DNA from: JABDCD01 sp964469525
Lineage (GTDB): Bacteria; Pseudomonadota; Alphaproteobacteria; Rickettsiales; SXRF01
Reading direction: 5' to 3'
DNA: 64,000 nucleotides
NCBI GenBank assembly: GCA_964469525.1
Contig: CAYXYU010000007.1
Location: forward strand, 1 to 64,000
The notes under the pieces are model-generated. The model saw nothing but the letters and a program-made list of their open reading frames with translations, was not told where the DNA came from and ran no database searches. Position 1 is the first letter of the stretch, and the number at the start of each line of letters is the position of its first letter. A program made the position numbers and the translations under genes. Positions 46,145 to 55,432 of this stretch are shown here, piece after piece.

Positions 46145-47212
46145 ATGGCTGATTGGTTTCGCATAGCCCGTCCGTTACTGCATTGCCTGCCGCCGGAAGC
46201 GGTGCATGCGGCCGGGCTGGCGGCGTTACGGCGGGGGCTGTTGCGCTCTCCCGTTCCAGCACCCCCGCCTGAATTAACGCTGAACGTCTTCGACCTGACA
46301 TTTCCGGGTCCGGTCGGTCTGGCGGCCGGGTTCGACAAGAACGCCGTCGCCATCGATGCGCTGCTGGCGCAGGGATTCGCCTTCGTCGAAGCGGGAACGG
46401 TAACGCCCCGACCGCAGCCCGGCAATCCCAGACCCCGCCTGTTCCGCCTCCGCGAAGACGAAGCGGTGATCAACCGCCTGGGATTCAATAATCATGGACT
46501 GGAGCGGTTTGTGCAACATTTCAGGCGGCATGACCGCGCGCGCGGCATCGCCGGCGCTAATATCGGCAGGAACAAGGACAGTGCTGATGCGCTCGCCGAT
46601 TACGTGGCGGGCCTGCAGGCAGTGTATCCATATGCTGATTACATCACGGTCAATATCTCTTCACCCAATACACCGGGTTTGCGGGATTTGCAGCGGAAGG
46701 AGGCATTGGCGCAGCTGCTGGCGGGATTAACACAGGCGCGCGGGAACTGCCGGAAGCAACATGCCCGGCATGTGCCGTTGCTGCTGAAAGTCTCCCCTGA
46801 TCTCGGCATGCAGGAGAAAGAGGACATCGCGGACCAGGTGAGCGCGCACCACATAGACGGGCTGATTATCAGCAACACGACCGTATCTCGCCCTCCTTCG
46901 TTGCAAAGCCCCTGCCGCAGTGAGCAAGGGGGCTTGAGCGGGCGGCCGCTTTTCGCCTTGTCTACCGAAGCGCTGCGGGATTTTTATCGGCTGACCGGCG
47001 GCAAACTTCCCTTGATCGGCGTCGGCGGCGTTACTTCCGCCGAGGATGCCTATGCCAAGATCCGTGCCGGGGCGACGCTGGTCCAGCTTTATACGGCGCT
47101 GGTATATCGCGGCTTTGGGATAGTGCGGAACATCCATCGGGCGTTGCCTGATCTGCTGCGGCGCGATGGTTTTTCGCATGTCAGCGAGGCAGTCGGCACG
47201 GCGGCGCGTTAA
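46145..47212 (+). CDS. pyrD: Dihydroorotate dehydrogenase (quinone)
   Basis: Membrane-associated class 2 enzyme of pyrimidine synthesis, oxidising dihydroorotate with FMN and passing electrons to quinone. The 355 residues start with the class 2 amphipathic lead (MADWFRIARPLLHCLPPEAV), then VGLAAGFDKNAVAIDALLA, NRLGFNNHGLE, TVNISSPNTPGLRDLQ (catalytic Ser region), NTTVSRP and GVGGVTSAEDAYAKI. Its stop shares the palindrome TTAA with the convergent DUF2155 gene. Confidence 0.96.
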   Translation: MADWFRIARPLLHCLPPEAVHAAGLAALRRGLLRSPVPAPPPELTLNVFDLTFPGPVGLAAGFDKNAVAIDALLAQGFAFVEAGTVTPRPQPGNPRPRLFRLREDEAVINRLGFNNHGLERFVQHFRRHDRARGIAGANIGRNKDSADALADYVAGLQAVYPYADYITVNISSPNTPGLRDLQRKEALAQLLAGLTQARGNCRKQHARHVPLLLKVSPDLGMQEKEDIADQVSAHHIDGLIISNTTVSRPPSLQSPCRSEQGGLSGRPLFALSTEALRDFYRLTGGKLPLIGVGGVTSAEDAYAKIRAGATLVQLYTALVYRGFGIVRNIHRALPDLLRRDGFSHVSEAVGTAAR

Positions 47213-47649
47213 TCCCGCTTTGCCTCTTCCTCTTGCGTTTTGTCCGGTTCCTGGCAGGCCAGCACGGTTACGTCATAGACCGGATGCTCGAGACCGGATA
47301 GGCCAGGGCTTGAGGAAAACATCCAGCCTAGGAAAATCCGACTGGGTGCTTCTCCCGGTCTCATCTCGGAGATTTCCAGCAATCCGGCATTCTCCGGCTG
47401 TTCCTCGGGGCTTGCTTTCCAGCAGCGATGCGAAATGATCTCCAGATTTCCGAAATGCACCACTGTTCCGACCAGCGCCTCGAACCGCGAGATCTTGCCG
47501 GTGACCTTGTTCAGCCCCTGCAGCTGGATGGCGGCATATTCCCGTCTGGCCTTGCCGTCAGCATCTTCCGGTGTCTTCTTCTCCGGCGCCGCCACGGCGA
47601 AGGCGGGAAGCAATCCTGCCAGCAGAGCGGCTGTAAAGATAACGCGCAT
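47209..47649 (-). CDS. DUF2155 exported protein
   Basis: A 146-residue periplasmic protein with a signal peptide (VIFTAALLAGLLPAFAVAAP) and the conserved DUF2155 block: VQLQGLNKVTG-like sequence (IQLQGLNKVTGKISRFEAL), GTVVHFGNLEIISHRCW, and IFLGWMFSSSPGLSGLEHPV followed by YDVTVLAC. The family is characteristic of alphaproteobacteria and often lies near mlaD/NDUFA12, as here. Function unknown. The start overlaps the mlaD stop by one base. Confidence 0.85.
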   Translation of the reverse strand: MRVIFTAALLAGLLPAFAVAAPEKKTPEDADGKARREYAAIQLQGLNKVTGKISRFEALVGTVVHFGNLEIISHRCWKASPEEQPENAGLLEISEMRPGEAPSRIFLGWMFSSSPGLSGLEHPVYDVTVLACQEPDKTQEEEAKRD

Positions 47650-48143
47650 CAGGGCGTAGCGGGCGTACCGGGGGCGGCGGACTTATCCGTGCCGTCGATG
47701 CCGCCGCCGCTGAACATGAATTTGCCGATCATCTCTTCGAGATTGACTGCAGACTGGGTGAATTCGATACGCCCGCCCTCGGCAAGCATGGCATCATCGC
47801 CGCCGGGCGTGATCTGGATGAACTTATCGCCGAGCAGCCCGCTGCTGACGATGGCGGCAGAGGAATCTCGCGGCAGCTTTGTGTCTTCGCTGATCTGCAT
47901 GGCGATCACGGCGTCATACGTCTCGGGATCAAGCCCCAGGTCGGAGACGACGCCGACCTTGATGCCCCCAATCCGCACATCGCTTCCCAGCGAGATGCCG
48001 GAGGCATTGGTGAACTTGCCGCTGACCGTGTAGCCGTCCTTGCCGACGTCGATCTCGCTGCCTTCATAGGCGAAGACGAGAAATACCCCGGCGACGATCA
48101 GTACAACCGCGCCCATCAGTGTTTCGAGAACATTTTTCTGCAT
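47649..48143 (-). CDS. mlaD: Lipid-transport substrate-binding protein MlaD
   Basis: Periplasmic MCE-domain subunit that forms a ring on the MlaFE transporter. The 164 residues have one N-terminal membrane anchor (ETLMGAVVLIVAGVFLVFAY) and one MCE domain (SGISLGSDVRIGGIKVGVV, GLLGDKFIQITPGGDD), the single-domain MlaD plan. Its transporter partners lie at 1033-2567, so the system is split in two loci. It forms a coupled pair with the DUF2155 gene. Confidence 0.92.
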   Translation of the reverse strand: MQKNVLETLMGAVVLIVAGVFLVFAYEGSEIDVGKDGYTVSGKFTNASGISLGSDVRIGGIKVGVVSDLGLDPETYDAVIAMQISEDTKLPRDSSAAIVSSGLLGDKFIQITPGGDDAMLAEGGRIEFTQSAVNLEEMIGKFMFSGGGIDGTDKSAAPGTPATP

Positions 48144-48273
48144 GACGGTCCTTTACGCTGAAGGCAGAATGACTTCCTGAAAGAAGGGAATAGCAAAAAA
48201 CCATCCGTTTCGAAATAAAAAAAGCGCATGTGCCGGTATCGCAGGCAGCCTGCCGCGAGAAAAAGGATTCCCA

Positions 48274-49209
48274 TTGCCTCAAACAGCGATGTTCGATACG
48301 GTAAGGCTCATGCCCGCGCTGGATCTGTCCTTCCTGCCTTCCCTGCCGTTTTCCCCGGAGCATCCGTGGATACGGCTGGTGCGGCCGAAACAATGGATCA
48401 AGAACGCCTTTGTCTTTGCGCCGCTGTTTTTTGCCCAGCAATTCGCCAGCCTGCAGGCCTGGGCCGTTATCCTGCTGGCGGCGCTGTGTTTCATCTGTAT
48501 TTCGAGCATCGTCTATATCGGCAACGATATTCACGATATCGAGGAAGACCGGCTGCATCCCGCCAAGAAGAACCGCCCGCTGGCCGCCGGCGCCATGACG
48601 CTGCGCCAGGCGATGATGCTGGCTGGCGGCTTTGCGCTTGCCGCGCTGCTTATCATGCTACTGCTGCCGTATGAGTGCGCCGTGATCGCCGTCGTCTATG
48701 TGCTGCTGAATGCCACCTATACGCTCTGGCTGAAGCACATGGCCATCATCGATGTCTTCTTCGTCGCCTCTTGTTACGTGCTGCGCGTGCTGATGGGGTG
48801 TTACGCGTTGCAGGTGACCATCTCGCCCTGGATCATCCTCGCTACTTTCCTGCTGGCGCTGTTTCTCGGTTTCGGCAAGCGCTACAACGAACTGGGACAT
48901 GCCGATTACGCCAGCCAGAAGCTGAACCTTAAGCATTACAGCCGCCCGTTGCTCGACAAGCTGGTGACGATTACCGGTGGCGCTTCGCTCATCACTTACG
49001 CTATCTATACGGCCGAGATGTCGCGCCTGCTGGGCGGGGTCGAGATCGTCTATACGGTGGTGTTCGTGGCGTTCGGCCTGTTTCGCTACCTGCAGTCGAT
49101 CTATGTCTACGACCAGGGCGGCGAGCCGGAAAGCGTCATCCTGAAGGACAAGTGGCAGCTGGCCAACGGCGCGGCGTGGCTCGTTATGACGATGTGGATA
49201 TTGTCGTAA
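48274..49209 (+). CDS. UbiA-family prenyltransferase, decaprenyl-phosphate phosphoribosyltransferase-like
   Basis: An integral membrane protein of about 311 residues with eight or nine helices. WIRLVRPKQWIKNAFVFAPL, then YIGNDIHDIEEDRLHPAKKN and RPLAAGAMT match the first Asp-rich motif (NDxxDxxxD) of UbiA enzymes in the version seen in Rv3806c-like decaprenyl-phosphate phosphoribosyltransferases. A second motif (GFGKRYNELGHADYA) follows. The usual epimerase partners of arabinan pathways are not next to it, so its product is uncertain. TTG at 48274 has AAGG seven bases upstream; an ATG at 48289 is possible. Confidence 0.8.
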   Translation: MPQTAMFDTVRLMPALDLSFLPSLPFSPEHPWIRLVRPKQWIKNAFVFAPLFFAQQFASLQAWAVILLAALCFICISSIVYIGNDIHDIEEDRLHPAKKNRPLAAGAMTLRQAMMLAGGFALAALLIMLLLPYECAVIAVVYVLLNATYTLWLKHMAIIDVFFVASCYVLRVLMGCYALQVTISPWIILATFLLALFLGFGKRYNELGHADYASQKLNLKHYSRPLLDKLVTITGGASLITYAIYTAEMSRLLGGVEIVYTVVFVAFGLFRYLQSIYVYDQGGEPESVILKDKWQLANGAAWLVMTMWILS

Positions 49210-49246
49210 TCAGATAAATCTTGGCTTGCGGCCTGCGATTAATCTG

Positions 49247-49381
49247 GGGAATCAGGAATAAAAACGGCTTGGGCTGGCTCAAGTCGTTTTTATAATTTTT
49301 TTTCAAAAAATCCGCAGAGCCGCCTCAAGGATTTTTTGCCCTGATTCCCAAATCAAATCGCTGCGCAGCAAGATTTGATTT
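49247..49381. repeat. Compound palindrome between ubiA-like and NDUFA12 genes
   Basis: Outer arms GGGAATCAGG (49247-49256) and CCTGATTCCC (49340-49349) enclose two hairpins, one with arms AAAAACGGCTTG/CAAGTCGTTTTT and one with AAAAAATCC/GGATTTTTT (49305-49337). A third palindrome AAATCAAATC/GATTTGATTT (49350-49381) abuts. It separates convergent genes, so at least the T-rich parts may terminate transcription both ways. Confidence 0.8.
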
Positions 49382-49387
49382 GAAGCA

Positions 49388-49741
49388 TCACGGCTTCCAC
49401 GCCTCGTAATCCGAGGTTGCCGGATCGCGCTGGCCACCGCGCAGCAGGTGGCCGGGGGGAACGTAGGCATGCGGCGTGCCGGTCAGATTCGGCAGCGGGG
49501 GTTTTTCCCACACGTGATGCGACACCGAGCGCCGGGTCGGCGGGAGGGGATGGGTGTAATGCAGCCAGCCGTGCCATTCGGGCGGTACCTTGCTCGGTTC
49601 AGCGAGGCCGTTATAGACCACCCAGCGTTTGCGCCTTGTGCTTTTGTGACCTCCGCGCCGCTCATAATAACGGTTACCGAACTGGTCGGCGCCGACTTCC
49701 CGGCCAGCAAAAACGGTATAAAGGCGTGTCATCAGGCTCAT
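49388..49741 (-). CDS. NADH:ubiquinone oxidoreductase accessory subunit, NDUFA12 family
   Basis: Supernumerary complex I subunit shared by mitochondria and alphaproteobacteria, attached to the peripheral arm. The 117 residues carry the family blocks GREVGADQFGNRYYE, RRKRWVVYNG, PPEWHGWLHYTHPLPP and the C-terminal PPLPNLTGTPHAYVPPGHL. The ATG giving MSLMTRLYTVFAG is preferred to one eight codons upstream. It is a strong taxonomic pointer to the alphaproteobacteria. Confidence 0.93.
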   Translation of the reverse strand: MSLMTRLYTVFAGREVGADQFGNRYYERRGGHKSTRRKRWVVYNGLAEPSKVPPEWHGWLHYTHPLPPTRRSVSHHVWEKPPLPNLTGTPHAYVPPGHLLRGGQRDPATSDYEAWKP

Positions 49742-49869
49742 GAGGAATTCCTTATATTCAGGCAATTATAGTGATCGGAGGACGATTGTCATCAAATCTT
49801 CACGTGACTGTGAAGGCCTCTCTTATTAATTCTCATTAATTCCAATTAATGAATCTATCAGGAGTCGCC

Positions 49870-50058
49870 ATGTCAAACACGAAACCGCCGGAAGGCGAAT
49901 TCGAGGATGCTGAGCATTACCAGGGAGCGGCTGCTTCCCGTCCCGCCGAGCCATCCGAACAGGCCGAAGAAGTGCGTCGTTTCCGCGCCAGGATCTTTCG
50001 CCAGACCCATCATCCTGTTCCAGAAGGTCCCGCCGATAAGTTGCTCAGAAGCAGGTAA
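49870..50058 (+). CDS. Small acidic/basic protein of 62 residues
   Basis: Unrecognised short protein, MSNTKPPEGEFEDAEHY, with an acidic first half and a basic end (RRFRARIFRQTHHPVPEGPA). AGGAG lies six bases before the ATG, which supports translation. No membrane segment. It is followed 42 bp later by another small orphan gene in the same direction. Confidence 0.5.
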   Translation: MSNTKPPEGEFEDAEHYQGAAASRPAEPSEQAEEVRRFRARIFRQTHHPVPEGPADKLLRSR

Positions 50059-50100
50059 TGGCCGCCCCATCTCCATCATTCATTTTTCAGGACAGACATC

Positions 50101-50544
50101 ATGGTAAAAAAACCACAAAAATCCAACAAGCCAACAAATCCCAGGCATTTTGCCACCACGCACGTGACGAAAGAGTTTCCCGAATTGACAGATCATGCAC
50201 AACGCCTGATGTTAAAAAATTTACTGACGCTGGCCGCTGATCCCAGTAGTTCCGCGTTACCTGACATGCCAGATGCAAAACCGGTAACCCACAAGGAATT
50301 GATCAAGGCGCTGCTCGAGTTGCACAAGCAGAAAGCCATCGATCTTACTGCGCGCAGGATAGATGAGACCGGATTTCTCAGTGATGCACATGCGCTGATT
50401 AAGGCGCAACGGGAAGAGGAGGCGCAAACAAAACGTGCCGCGCGTGAACATCGCCCGCGCAATAAGCCTTGGGCTGATTCCGGTATTCGGGAATATGCCT
50501 TGCGGGAATTATTTCCTTCCCGTTCGAATTTCGAACGGGAATAG
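50101..50544 (+). CDS. Uncharacterised 147-residue basic protein
   Basis: Unrecognised Lys/Arg-rich protein (MVKKPQKSNKPTNPRHFATT), mainly helical, without signal or membrane segment. Middle part KPVTHKELIKALLELHKQKA and end PWADSGIREYALRELFP have no known relative I can name. Its last codons form one side and its stop follows a perfect hairpin (50517-50541) shared with the convergent rpoD. Could bind nucleic acid, judging from charge only. Confidence 0.55.
   Translation: MVKKPQKSNKPTNPRHFATTHVTKEFPELTDHAQRLMLKNLLTLAADPSSSALPDMPDAKPVTHKELIKALLELHKQKAIDLTARRIDETGFLSDAHALIKAQREEEAQTKRAAREHRPRNKPWADSGIREYALRELFPSRSNFERE
50517..50541. terminator. Shared hairpin at convergent gene end and rpoD
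   Basis: Perfect 12-bp arms TTCCCGTTCGAA (50517-50528) and TTCGAACGGGAA (50530-50541) with almost no loop. It covers the last codons of the plus-strand orphan and lies 10 bp past the rpoD stop. No long U tract follows, so termination is plausible but not certain. Confidence 0.45.
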
Positions 50545-50550
50545 TTTCAA

Positions 50551-52716
50551 TCAATAATCCAAGAAGCTCCGGAGCTTCCGGCTGCGGCTCGGGTGCTTCA
50601 GTTTCCTCAGCGCCTTGGCTTCGATCTGGCGGATGCGTTCGCGCGTCACCGAGAATTGCTGGCCGACTTCCTCGAGCGTATGATCGGTGTTCATGCCGAT
50701 GCCGAAACGCATGCGCAGCACGCGCTCCTCGCGCGGCGTCAGTGAGGCCAGGATGCGCGTCGTCGTCTCGCGCAAATTGCTCTGGATGGCGGCGTCGAGC
50801 GGCAAGATGGCGTTCTTGTCCTCGATGAAATCGCCCAGATGCGAATCCTCCTCGTCGCCGATCGGGGTTTCGAGCGAGACCGGTTCCTTGGCGATTTTCA
50901 TCACCTTGCGCACCTTGTCCAGAGGCATCACTAAACGTTCAGCCAGCTCTTCCGGCGTCGGCTCGCGGCCCATTTCATGCAGCATCTGGCGGGAGGTGCG
51001 CACGATCTTGTTGATGGTCTCGATCATGTGCACCGGTATGCGGATGGTGCGCGCCTGGTCGGCGATCGAGCGGGTGATCGCCTGGCGGATCCACCACGTT
51101 GCATAGGTCGAGAATTTATAACCGCGGCGGTACTCGAACTTATCGACCGCTTTCATCAGGCCGATATTGCCTTCCTGAATCAAATCCAGGAATTGCAGGC
51201 CGCGGTTGGTGTATTTCTTGGCGATCGAGATCACGAGGCGCAGGTTGGCTTCGATCATTTCCTTCTTGGCGCGGTTGGTCTCGCGCTCGCCCTTCTGCAC
51301 GGCCATGATCATGCGCTTGAACTCGCCGATCTCGAGCCCGGCGGCCTCGGCCATCTGGCTGATCTCGGCGCGTATCTCCTCGATCTCCTGCTGGTCTTTC
51401 TGCACGAAATCCTTCCAGCCTTTTTCCGGGCGCGCTCCGACCTTCTTCAGCCAGTGGGGGTCAAGCTCGCTGCCGATCCACGCTTCGACAAACGCCTTGC
51501 GCGGGACTTTCCGGTGTTCGGCCAGCCTGAGCAGCTTGCCTTCGAGCGTCATCAGCCGGCGGTTGATGTCATAGAGCTTCAATATCAGGCTTTCGACGCG
51601 GTAGATGGTGAAACGTACGCCCATCATCAGCTCCACCAGGTCGCGGTGCAGCTTCTGGTAGGCTTTTTCATCCTCCTTGCTGTAACGGCCTTCGCCGAAG
51701 GCCTTACCGAGGCGCTTTTCCTGCAGGGCGCGCATCTTCTTGCTGAGCTTGGCAAACTGGTCGAGCGTTTCCATCAATTGGGGCTTCAGCGCCGTCTCCA
51801 TGGCCAGCAGCGATACCGAGCCGTCATCCTCCTCGGCGTCGGCATCCTCTTCGCCTTCGCCCTCTTCGCCTTCCTCATCCTCCTCGCGCTCGATATCGTC
51901 CTCGTCTTCCTCCTCCTCGTCATCGAATTTGCTGACTTGAGGTTTGGCAGGGGTGGTGGGAGCGGGAGCGGCAGTAGTAGCAGGAACATTGCCCGAAGCG
52001 GGCGGGAACGCGCCGGTTTCCGCACCGGCGCCGTAGGTGGCGTCAAGGTCGATAATATCGCGCAGCAGCAGCGTGCCGGCATCGAGCTCGTCACGCCATG
52101 ACAGGATTTCCTTCATCACCAGTGGGCATTCAGAAAGTGCGGAGATTACGGTTTCACGCCCGGCCTCGATGCGCTTGGCAATCTCGATTTCGCCCTCGCG
52201 GGAGAGCAGTTCGACATTGCCCATCTCGCGCAGGTACATGCGTACCGGATCATCCGAGCGGCCAACATTCTCCGGCTCTTCGGTGGCGTCCATCGCTTCG
52301 GGGGTTTCGGCGGGATCGAGCGGCGTACCCTCCTCGACCACGTTGATATCGACCTGCGCCAGGGCGCTGATCGCGGCGTCAATGGTCTCGGGCGAAAATT
52401 CTTCGGCGGGGAGGACGGCGTTCAGTTCATCATAGGTGATGTAGCCGCGTGCCTTGCCCATCGCCATCAGCTTGCGCACGATGGCCATTTGCAGCTCTTC
52501 CTTCGAGCCCTCCTTCTTGGCAGCGGCCTTGTCGCTGGTTTTCTCGGCGGCTTTGGGCGGTAGCCCCTTATTCTCTTTGGCTTTGGGCGCGGCAACTTTC
52601 TTGACGGCTTTGGATTTCACCGGCGCGGCTTTCGCCCTGGCGGCTTTGGCGGGCTTTGCCTTCGCTTTCGAGGTCGCCTTGGATTTGGTCGGTTTTGCGC
52701 CGCGTTTCTGTGCCAT
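50551..52716 (-). CDS. rpoD: RNA polymerase primary sigma factor
   Basis: Housekeeping sigma-70 of 721 residues. Region 1.2 is at [20 protein letters not shown]; regions 2-4 contain [19 protein letters not shown], the -10-binding [20 protein letters not shown], and [20 protein letters not shown]. Two oddities: an N-terminal Lys/Ala/Pro-rich tail of about 65 residues (for example [20 protein letters not shown]) resembling histone H1, and a strongly acidic run ([20 protein letters not shown]) in the non-conserved region. The start [10 protein letters not shown] has AGGGGA seven bases upstream; a start 14 codons earlier lacks support. Confidence 0.96.
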   Translation of the reverse strand: MAQKRGAKPTKSKATSKAKAKPAKAARAKAAPVKSKAVKKVAAPKAKENKGLPPKAAEKTSDKAAAKKEGSKEELQMAIVRKLMAMGKARGYITYDELNAVLPAEEFSPETIDAAISALAQVDINVVEEGTPLDPAETPEAMDATEEPENVGRSDDPVRMYLREMGNVELLSREGEIEIAKRIEAGRETVISALSECPLVMKEILSWRDELDAGTLLLRDIIDLDATYGAGAETGAFPPASGNVPATTAAPAPTTPAKPQVSKFDDEEEEDEDDIEREEDEEGEEGEGEEDADAEEDDGSVSLLAMETALKPQLMETLDQFAKLSKKMRALQEKRLGKAFGEGRYSKEDEKAYQKLHRDLVELMMGVRFTIYRVESLILKLYDINRRLMTLEGKLLRLAEHRKVPRKAFVEAWIGSELDPHWLKKVGARPEKGWKDFVQKDQQEIEEIRAEISQMAEAAGLEIGEFKRMIMAVQKGERETNRAKKEMIEANLRLVISIAKKYTNRGLQFLDLIQEGNIGLMKAVDKFEYRRGYKFSTYATWWIRQAITRSIADQARTIRIPVHMIETINKIVRTSRQMLHEMGREPTPEELAERLVMPLDKVRKVMKIAKEPVSLETPIGDEEDSHLGDFIEDKNAILPLDAAIQSNLRETTTRILASLTPREERVLRMRFGIGMNTDHTLEEVGQQFSVTRERIRQIEAKALRKLKHPSRSRKLRSFLDY

Positions 52717-52870
52717 TCGCCATTCCCCTTCGCATGGCCCCGCCAAGAGGCAAGCCAATGAAAATTAATTACTATTACTCTGCCGCCCGTAAAAAGGCAG
52801 GGTATAAACAGGCTAGAAATAAGGCATTTTTTGTTTTTTTCAATGGGTTTTTACAGTATTTTTACCTTCA

Positions 52871-54697
52871 TCATCCGGCATCGCCGGCGGCATTCTCCGC
52901 TTGGAGCGGTGCGAAGGTGCGCCGGGTTTCGGCCTGCTGCAGCTGCTGCTGGATTTCGATAAGACGCGAAAGCGCCGCTTCATCCATGGTTTGCCCCACT
53001 GTCTGCTGCAGTTCCTTCATCTCATATTCCAGATGCGCGATCTGGTAAGAGGCAAGTGCCGTATTCCACAGTGCCAGGGCGTCGTTCAGCGAAAGATCCT
53101 CCGGGTAGGGGAGCTTAAGCGGAACGGTTTTCAACTCGCCCTGCAGCTGCTCCTGCAGGTAGGCGACGAAGGCAGCGCGGTCGTCGAGCAGCGCGTCCTG
53201 CTCGTGCGCCGCGGAGAGAAGCGCGCCGCGCAGGCGATTGAGATAAGCGCTGCGAATATCGAGATGCGATACGGTCTCCTCGACCTGGCTTTTACGCAAC
53301 AGCGGCGGGAAGGACAGCAACTGCATCAGCAGGGCGCCCGCGGCGGCTTCGAACCCATTCACATCCTGCTGCAGCGCCAGCTGCCTGACCTGGTCCGAGC
53401 ACTGCCCCGCCTTGGCGGGGGCAGGGGCCTTCGTCCAGAGCTGCTTGCGGAAATAGGAGAGGTAATGCTGCTTCAGGGTAGGGTTGGCGATCTTATCGGC
53501 CAGCCGGGCCAGCGTGTCCTCGAGCGCGGCGCGGCTTTCCGGCAGGGCGAGATCATGGCCGGGGGACAGCGTCTCCCACAACACCTGCGACAGGCGGCGC
53601 GAACTCATCAGGATCTTCTCGAAGCTTGCCTTGCCATGCTTCTGGATATAGGAATCGGGGTCTTCCCCGGCGGGAAGCATCGCGAAGCGCAAGGAATAGC
53701 CGGGTTTCAGGAGCGGCAGCGCCACCTCGGCGGCGCGCATCATGGCGCGCGCCCCGGCGGCGTCGCCATCGAGGCAGATGACCGGCTCCTTGGCCAGCTG
53801 CCACAGCAGGCGCAGATGCTCGGGCGTGATGGCGGTGCCGAGCGTCGCCAGCGCATAGGGTACCCCGGCCTGCGCGGTGGACACCACATCCATGTAACCT
53901 TCCATCACCACTGCGAGGTTGGCATCGCGGGCCGGGCGCTTGGCGAGGTCAAAATTGTAGAGCAGTTCACCTTTTTTGAATAAGGGGGTTTCCGGAGAGT
54001 TTAGGTATTTCGGAAGATTCCTGCTCGTATCGCCGCAGAGCAGCCGTCCGCCGAAAGCGACGACACGGCCGGAAGCGCTTCGAATCGGAAAGATGACGCG
54101 GCCCCGGAAGCGATCGTAGGGCACACCGGAATCGGGCACGATGATGACGCCCGCTTCCGCCTGGAGGCTTTGTGAAATACCGGCTTTCAGCAGATGCTGA
54201 TGCAGGGCATTGCGCTCAGTGTCCGGTGCAAATCCAGCGCGGAACAGGCGAATCGTCTCCGGCTTCAATCCGCGTTTTGCCAAATAATCCAGTGCCATGC
54301 TGCCGCTGCTGGCCACCAGCTGGCGCTCGAACCACTGGCAGGCGGCTTCCATCACGTCATAGAGCGTCTTCTCAGCTTCGGCGCGCTTTCGTTCCTCCGG
54401 CGTGACTGTCGGCAGGGGGATGCCGGCTTCGCGCGCCAACGCTTCGATCGTCTCCGGATAGGTCAGGCGCTCGAAGCGTTTGATGAACTCGATGGCGTCG
54501 CCATGCGCGCTGCAGCCGAAGCAGTGAAAGAATCCTTTTTCATCGTTGACGGTGAAGGAGGGCGTTTTCTCATTGTGGAACGGGCAGAGCGCCTGGTATT
54601 CGCGCCCATGCTTCTTGATCGGGATACGCCGTCCGATTACTTCCGACAGCAGGAAGTGCGAGCGAAGTCGCTCTATGAAAGACGGCGGGAATTTCAT
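52871..54697 (-). CDS. dnaG: DNA primase
   Basis: Makes RNA primers at the fork with DnaB. The 608 residues start MKFPPSFIERLRSHFLLSEV and contain the CHC2 zinc site (CPFHNEKTPSF, FHCFGCSAHG), the TOPRIM core (VVMEGYMDVVSTAQAG, ICLDGDAAGARAM) and a C-terminal helicase-binding region. GAGG lies six bases before the ATG. The palindrome TGCCCCGCC/GCGGGGGCA (about 53403-53424) encodes the linker segment APAPAKAGQ, perhaps a mini repeat. rpoD follows 154 bp further on in the same direction, echoing the dnaG-rpoD macromolecular-synthesis arrangement. Confidence 0.96.
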   Translation of the reverse strand: MKFPPSFIERLRSHFLLSEVIGRRIPIKKHGREYQALCPFHNEKTPSFTVNDEKGFFHCFGCSAHGDAIEFIKRFERLTYPETIEALAREAGIPLPTVTPEERKRAEAEKTLYDVMEAACQWFERQLVASSGSMALDYLAKRGLKPETIRLFRAGFAPDTERNALHQHLLKAGISQSLQAEAGVIIVPDSGVPYDRFRGRVIFPIRSASGRVVAFGGRLLCGDTSRNLPKYLNSPETPLFKKGELLYNFDLAKRPARDANLAVVMEGYMDVVSTAQAGVPYALATLGTAITPEHLRLLWQLAKEPVICLDGDAAGARAMMRAAEVALPLLKPGYSLRFAMLPAGEDPDSYIQKHGKASFEKILMSSRRLSQVLWETLSPGHDLALPESRAALEDTLARLADKIANPTLKQHYLSYFRKQLWTKAPAPAKAGQCSDQVRQLALQQDVNGFEAAAGALLMQLLSFPPLLRKSQVEETVSHLDIRSAYLNRLRGALLSAAHEQDALLDDRAAFVAYLQEQLQGELKTVPLKLPYPEDLSLNDALALWNTALASYQIAHLEYEMKELQQTVGQTMDEAALSRLIEIQQQLQQAETRRTFAPLQAENAAGDAG

Positions 54698-54709
54698 ATA
54701 CTGCCTCGC

Positions 54710-55432
54710 ATGCCATCCACTCCGCTTGATGCCTTGCGCTATTCCATCGAACTGCAGATCGGCGAGGACACCGAACGCCTGCCCGTGCTGTTCACGCGCC
54801 GCCGCCGGGCGCGCCGCATGGTCATCCGCTACCAGCCGCTGAAGCACGTCGTCAGCGTCACTCTACCCTTGAAGGCGAGCATCAGGCAAGGATTACATTT
54901 CGTCGAGGACAAGCGCCGCTGGATTGCCGCCCAGGTCAGTGAGCGCGCGCGGCACGTGCCGTTTGCCGACGGGCAGCAGATTCCATTGAGCGGCCGCATG
55001 CACACGCTGTGCCATGCCGGCGGGCGCGGGGTGGTGCGGGTGGAGGAGGGCGTCATCCTCGTTCCGGGGGAGGAACGGTTCATGGCGCGGCGTCTGCGCG
55101 ACTGGCTGAGGACGGAGGCGTTGCGCGCAGTCACGCCCCTGGCGCAGGCTAAAGCGCAGATACTTGGCAAACGCGTGCGGCGCATCTCCGTGCGCGACAC
55201 CAGCTCGCGCTGGGGCAGCTGCAGCCATGATGGAAGGCTATCCTTTTCCTGGAGATTGGTATTGGCACCGCCCGAGGTGCTTGACTATGTCGTCTGCCAC
55301 GAGGTAGCGCATCTAAAGGAGCATAACCACAGTCCGGCCTTCTGGGCGGCGGTGGAGAAGCTGTGCCCGCATCATCTGTCCGCCCGCGCCTGGCTGCGGT
55401 CGGAAGGCATGACGCTGTACCGGTATGGGTAA
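54710..55432 (+). CDS. M48-type zinc metallopeptidase (YgjP-like, DUF45)
   Basis: A 240-residue soluble protein with the zinc motif VVCHEVAHLKEHNHSPAFWA and the preceding RDTSSRWGSCSHDGRLSFSW, both diagnostic for the YgjP/SprT-like DUF45 family. Substrate unknown. The start MPSTPLDALRYSIELQ lies only 12 bp from the divergent dnaG start, so both promoters must lie inside the opposite gene. Its TAA is followed directly by CCGTCATTGCGAG of a repeat. Confidence 0.87.
   Translation: MPSTPLDALRYSIELQIGEDTERLPVLFTRRRRARRMVIRYQPLKHVVSVTLPLKASIRQGLHFVEDKRRWIAAQVSERARHVPFADGQQIPLSGRMHTLCHAGGRGVVRVEEGVILVPGEERFMARRLRDWLRTEALRAVTPLAQAKAQILGKRVRRISVRDTSSRWGSCSHDGRLSFSWRLVLAPPEVLDYVVCHEVAHLKEHNHSPAFWAAVEKLCPHHLSARAWLRSEGMTLYRYG

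Noticed and set aside
50977..52101. A 374-codon frame opposite rpoD
   Set aside because: Shadow of rpoD codons; no recognisable motif.
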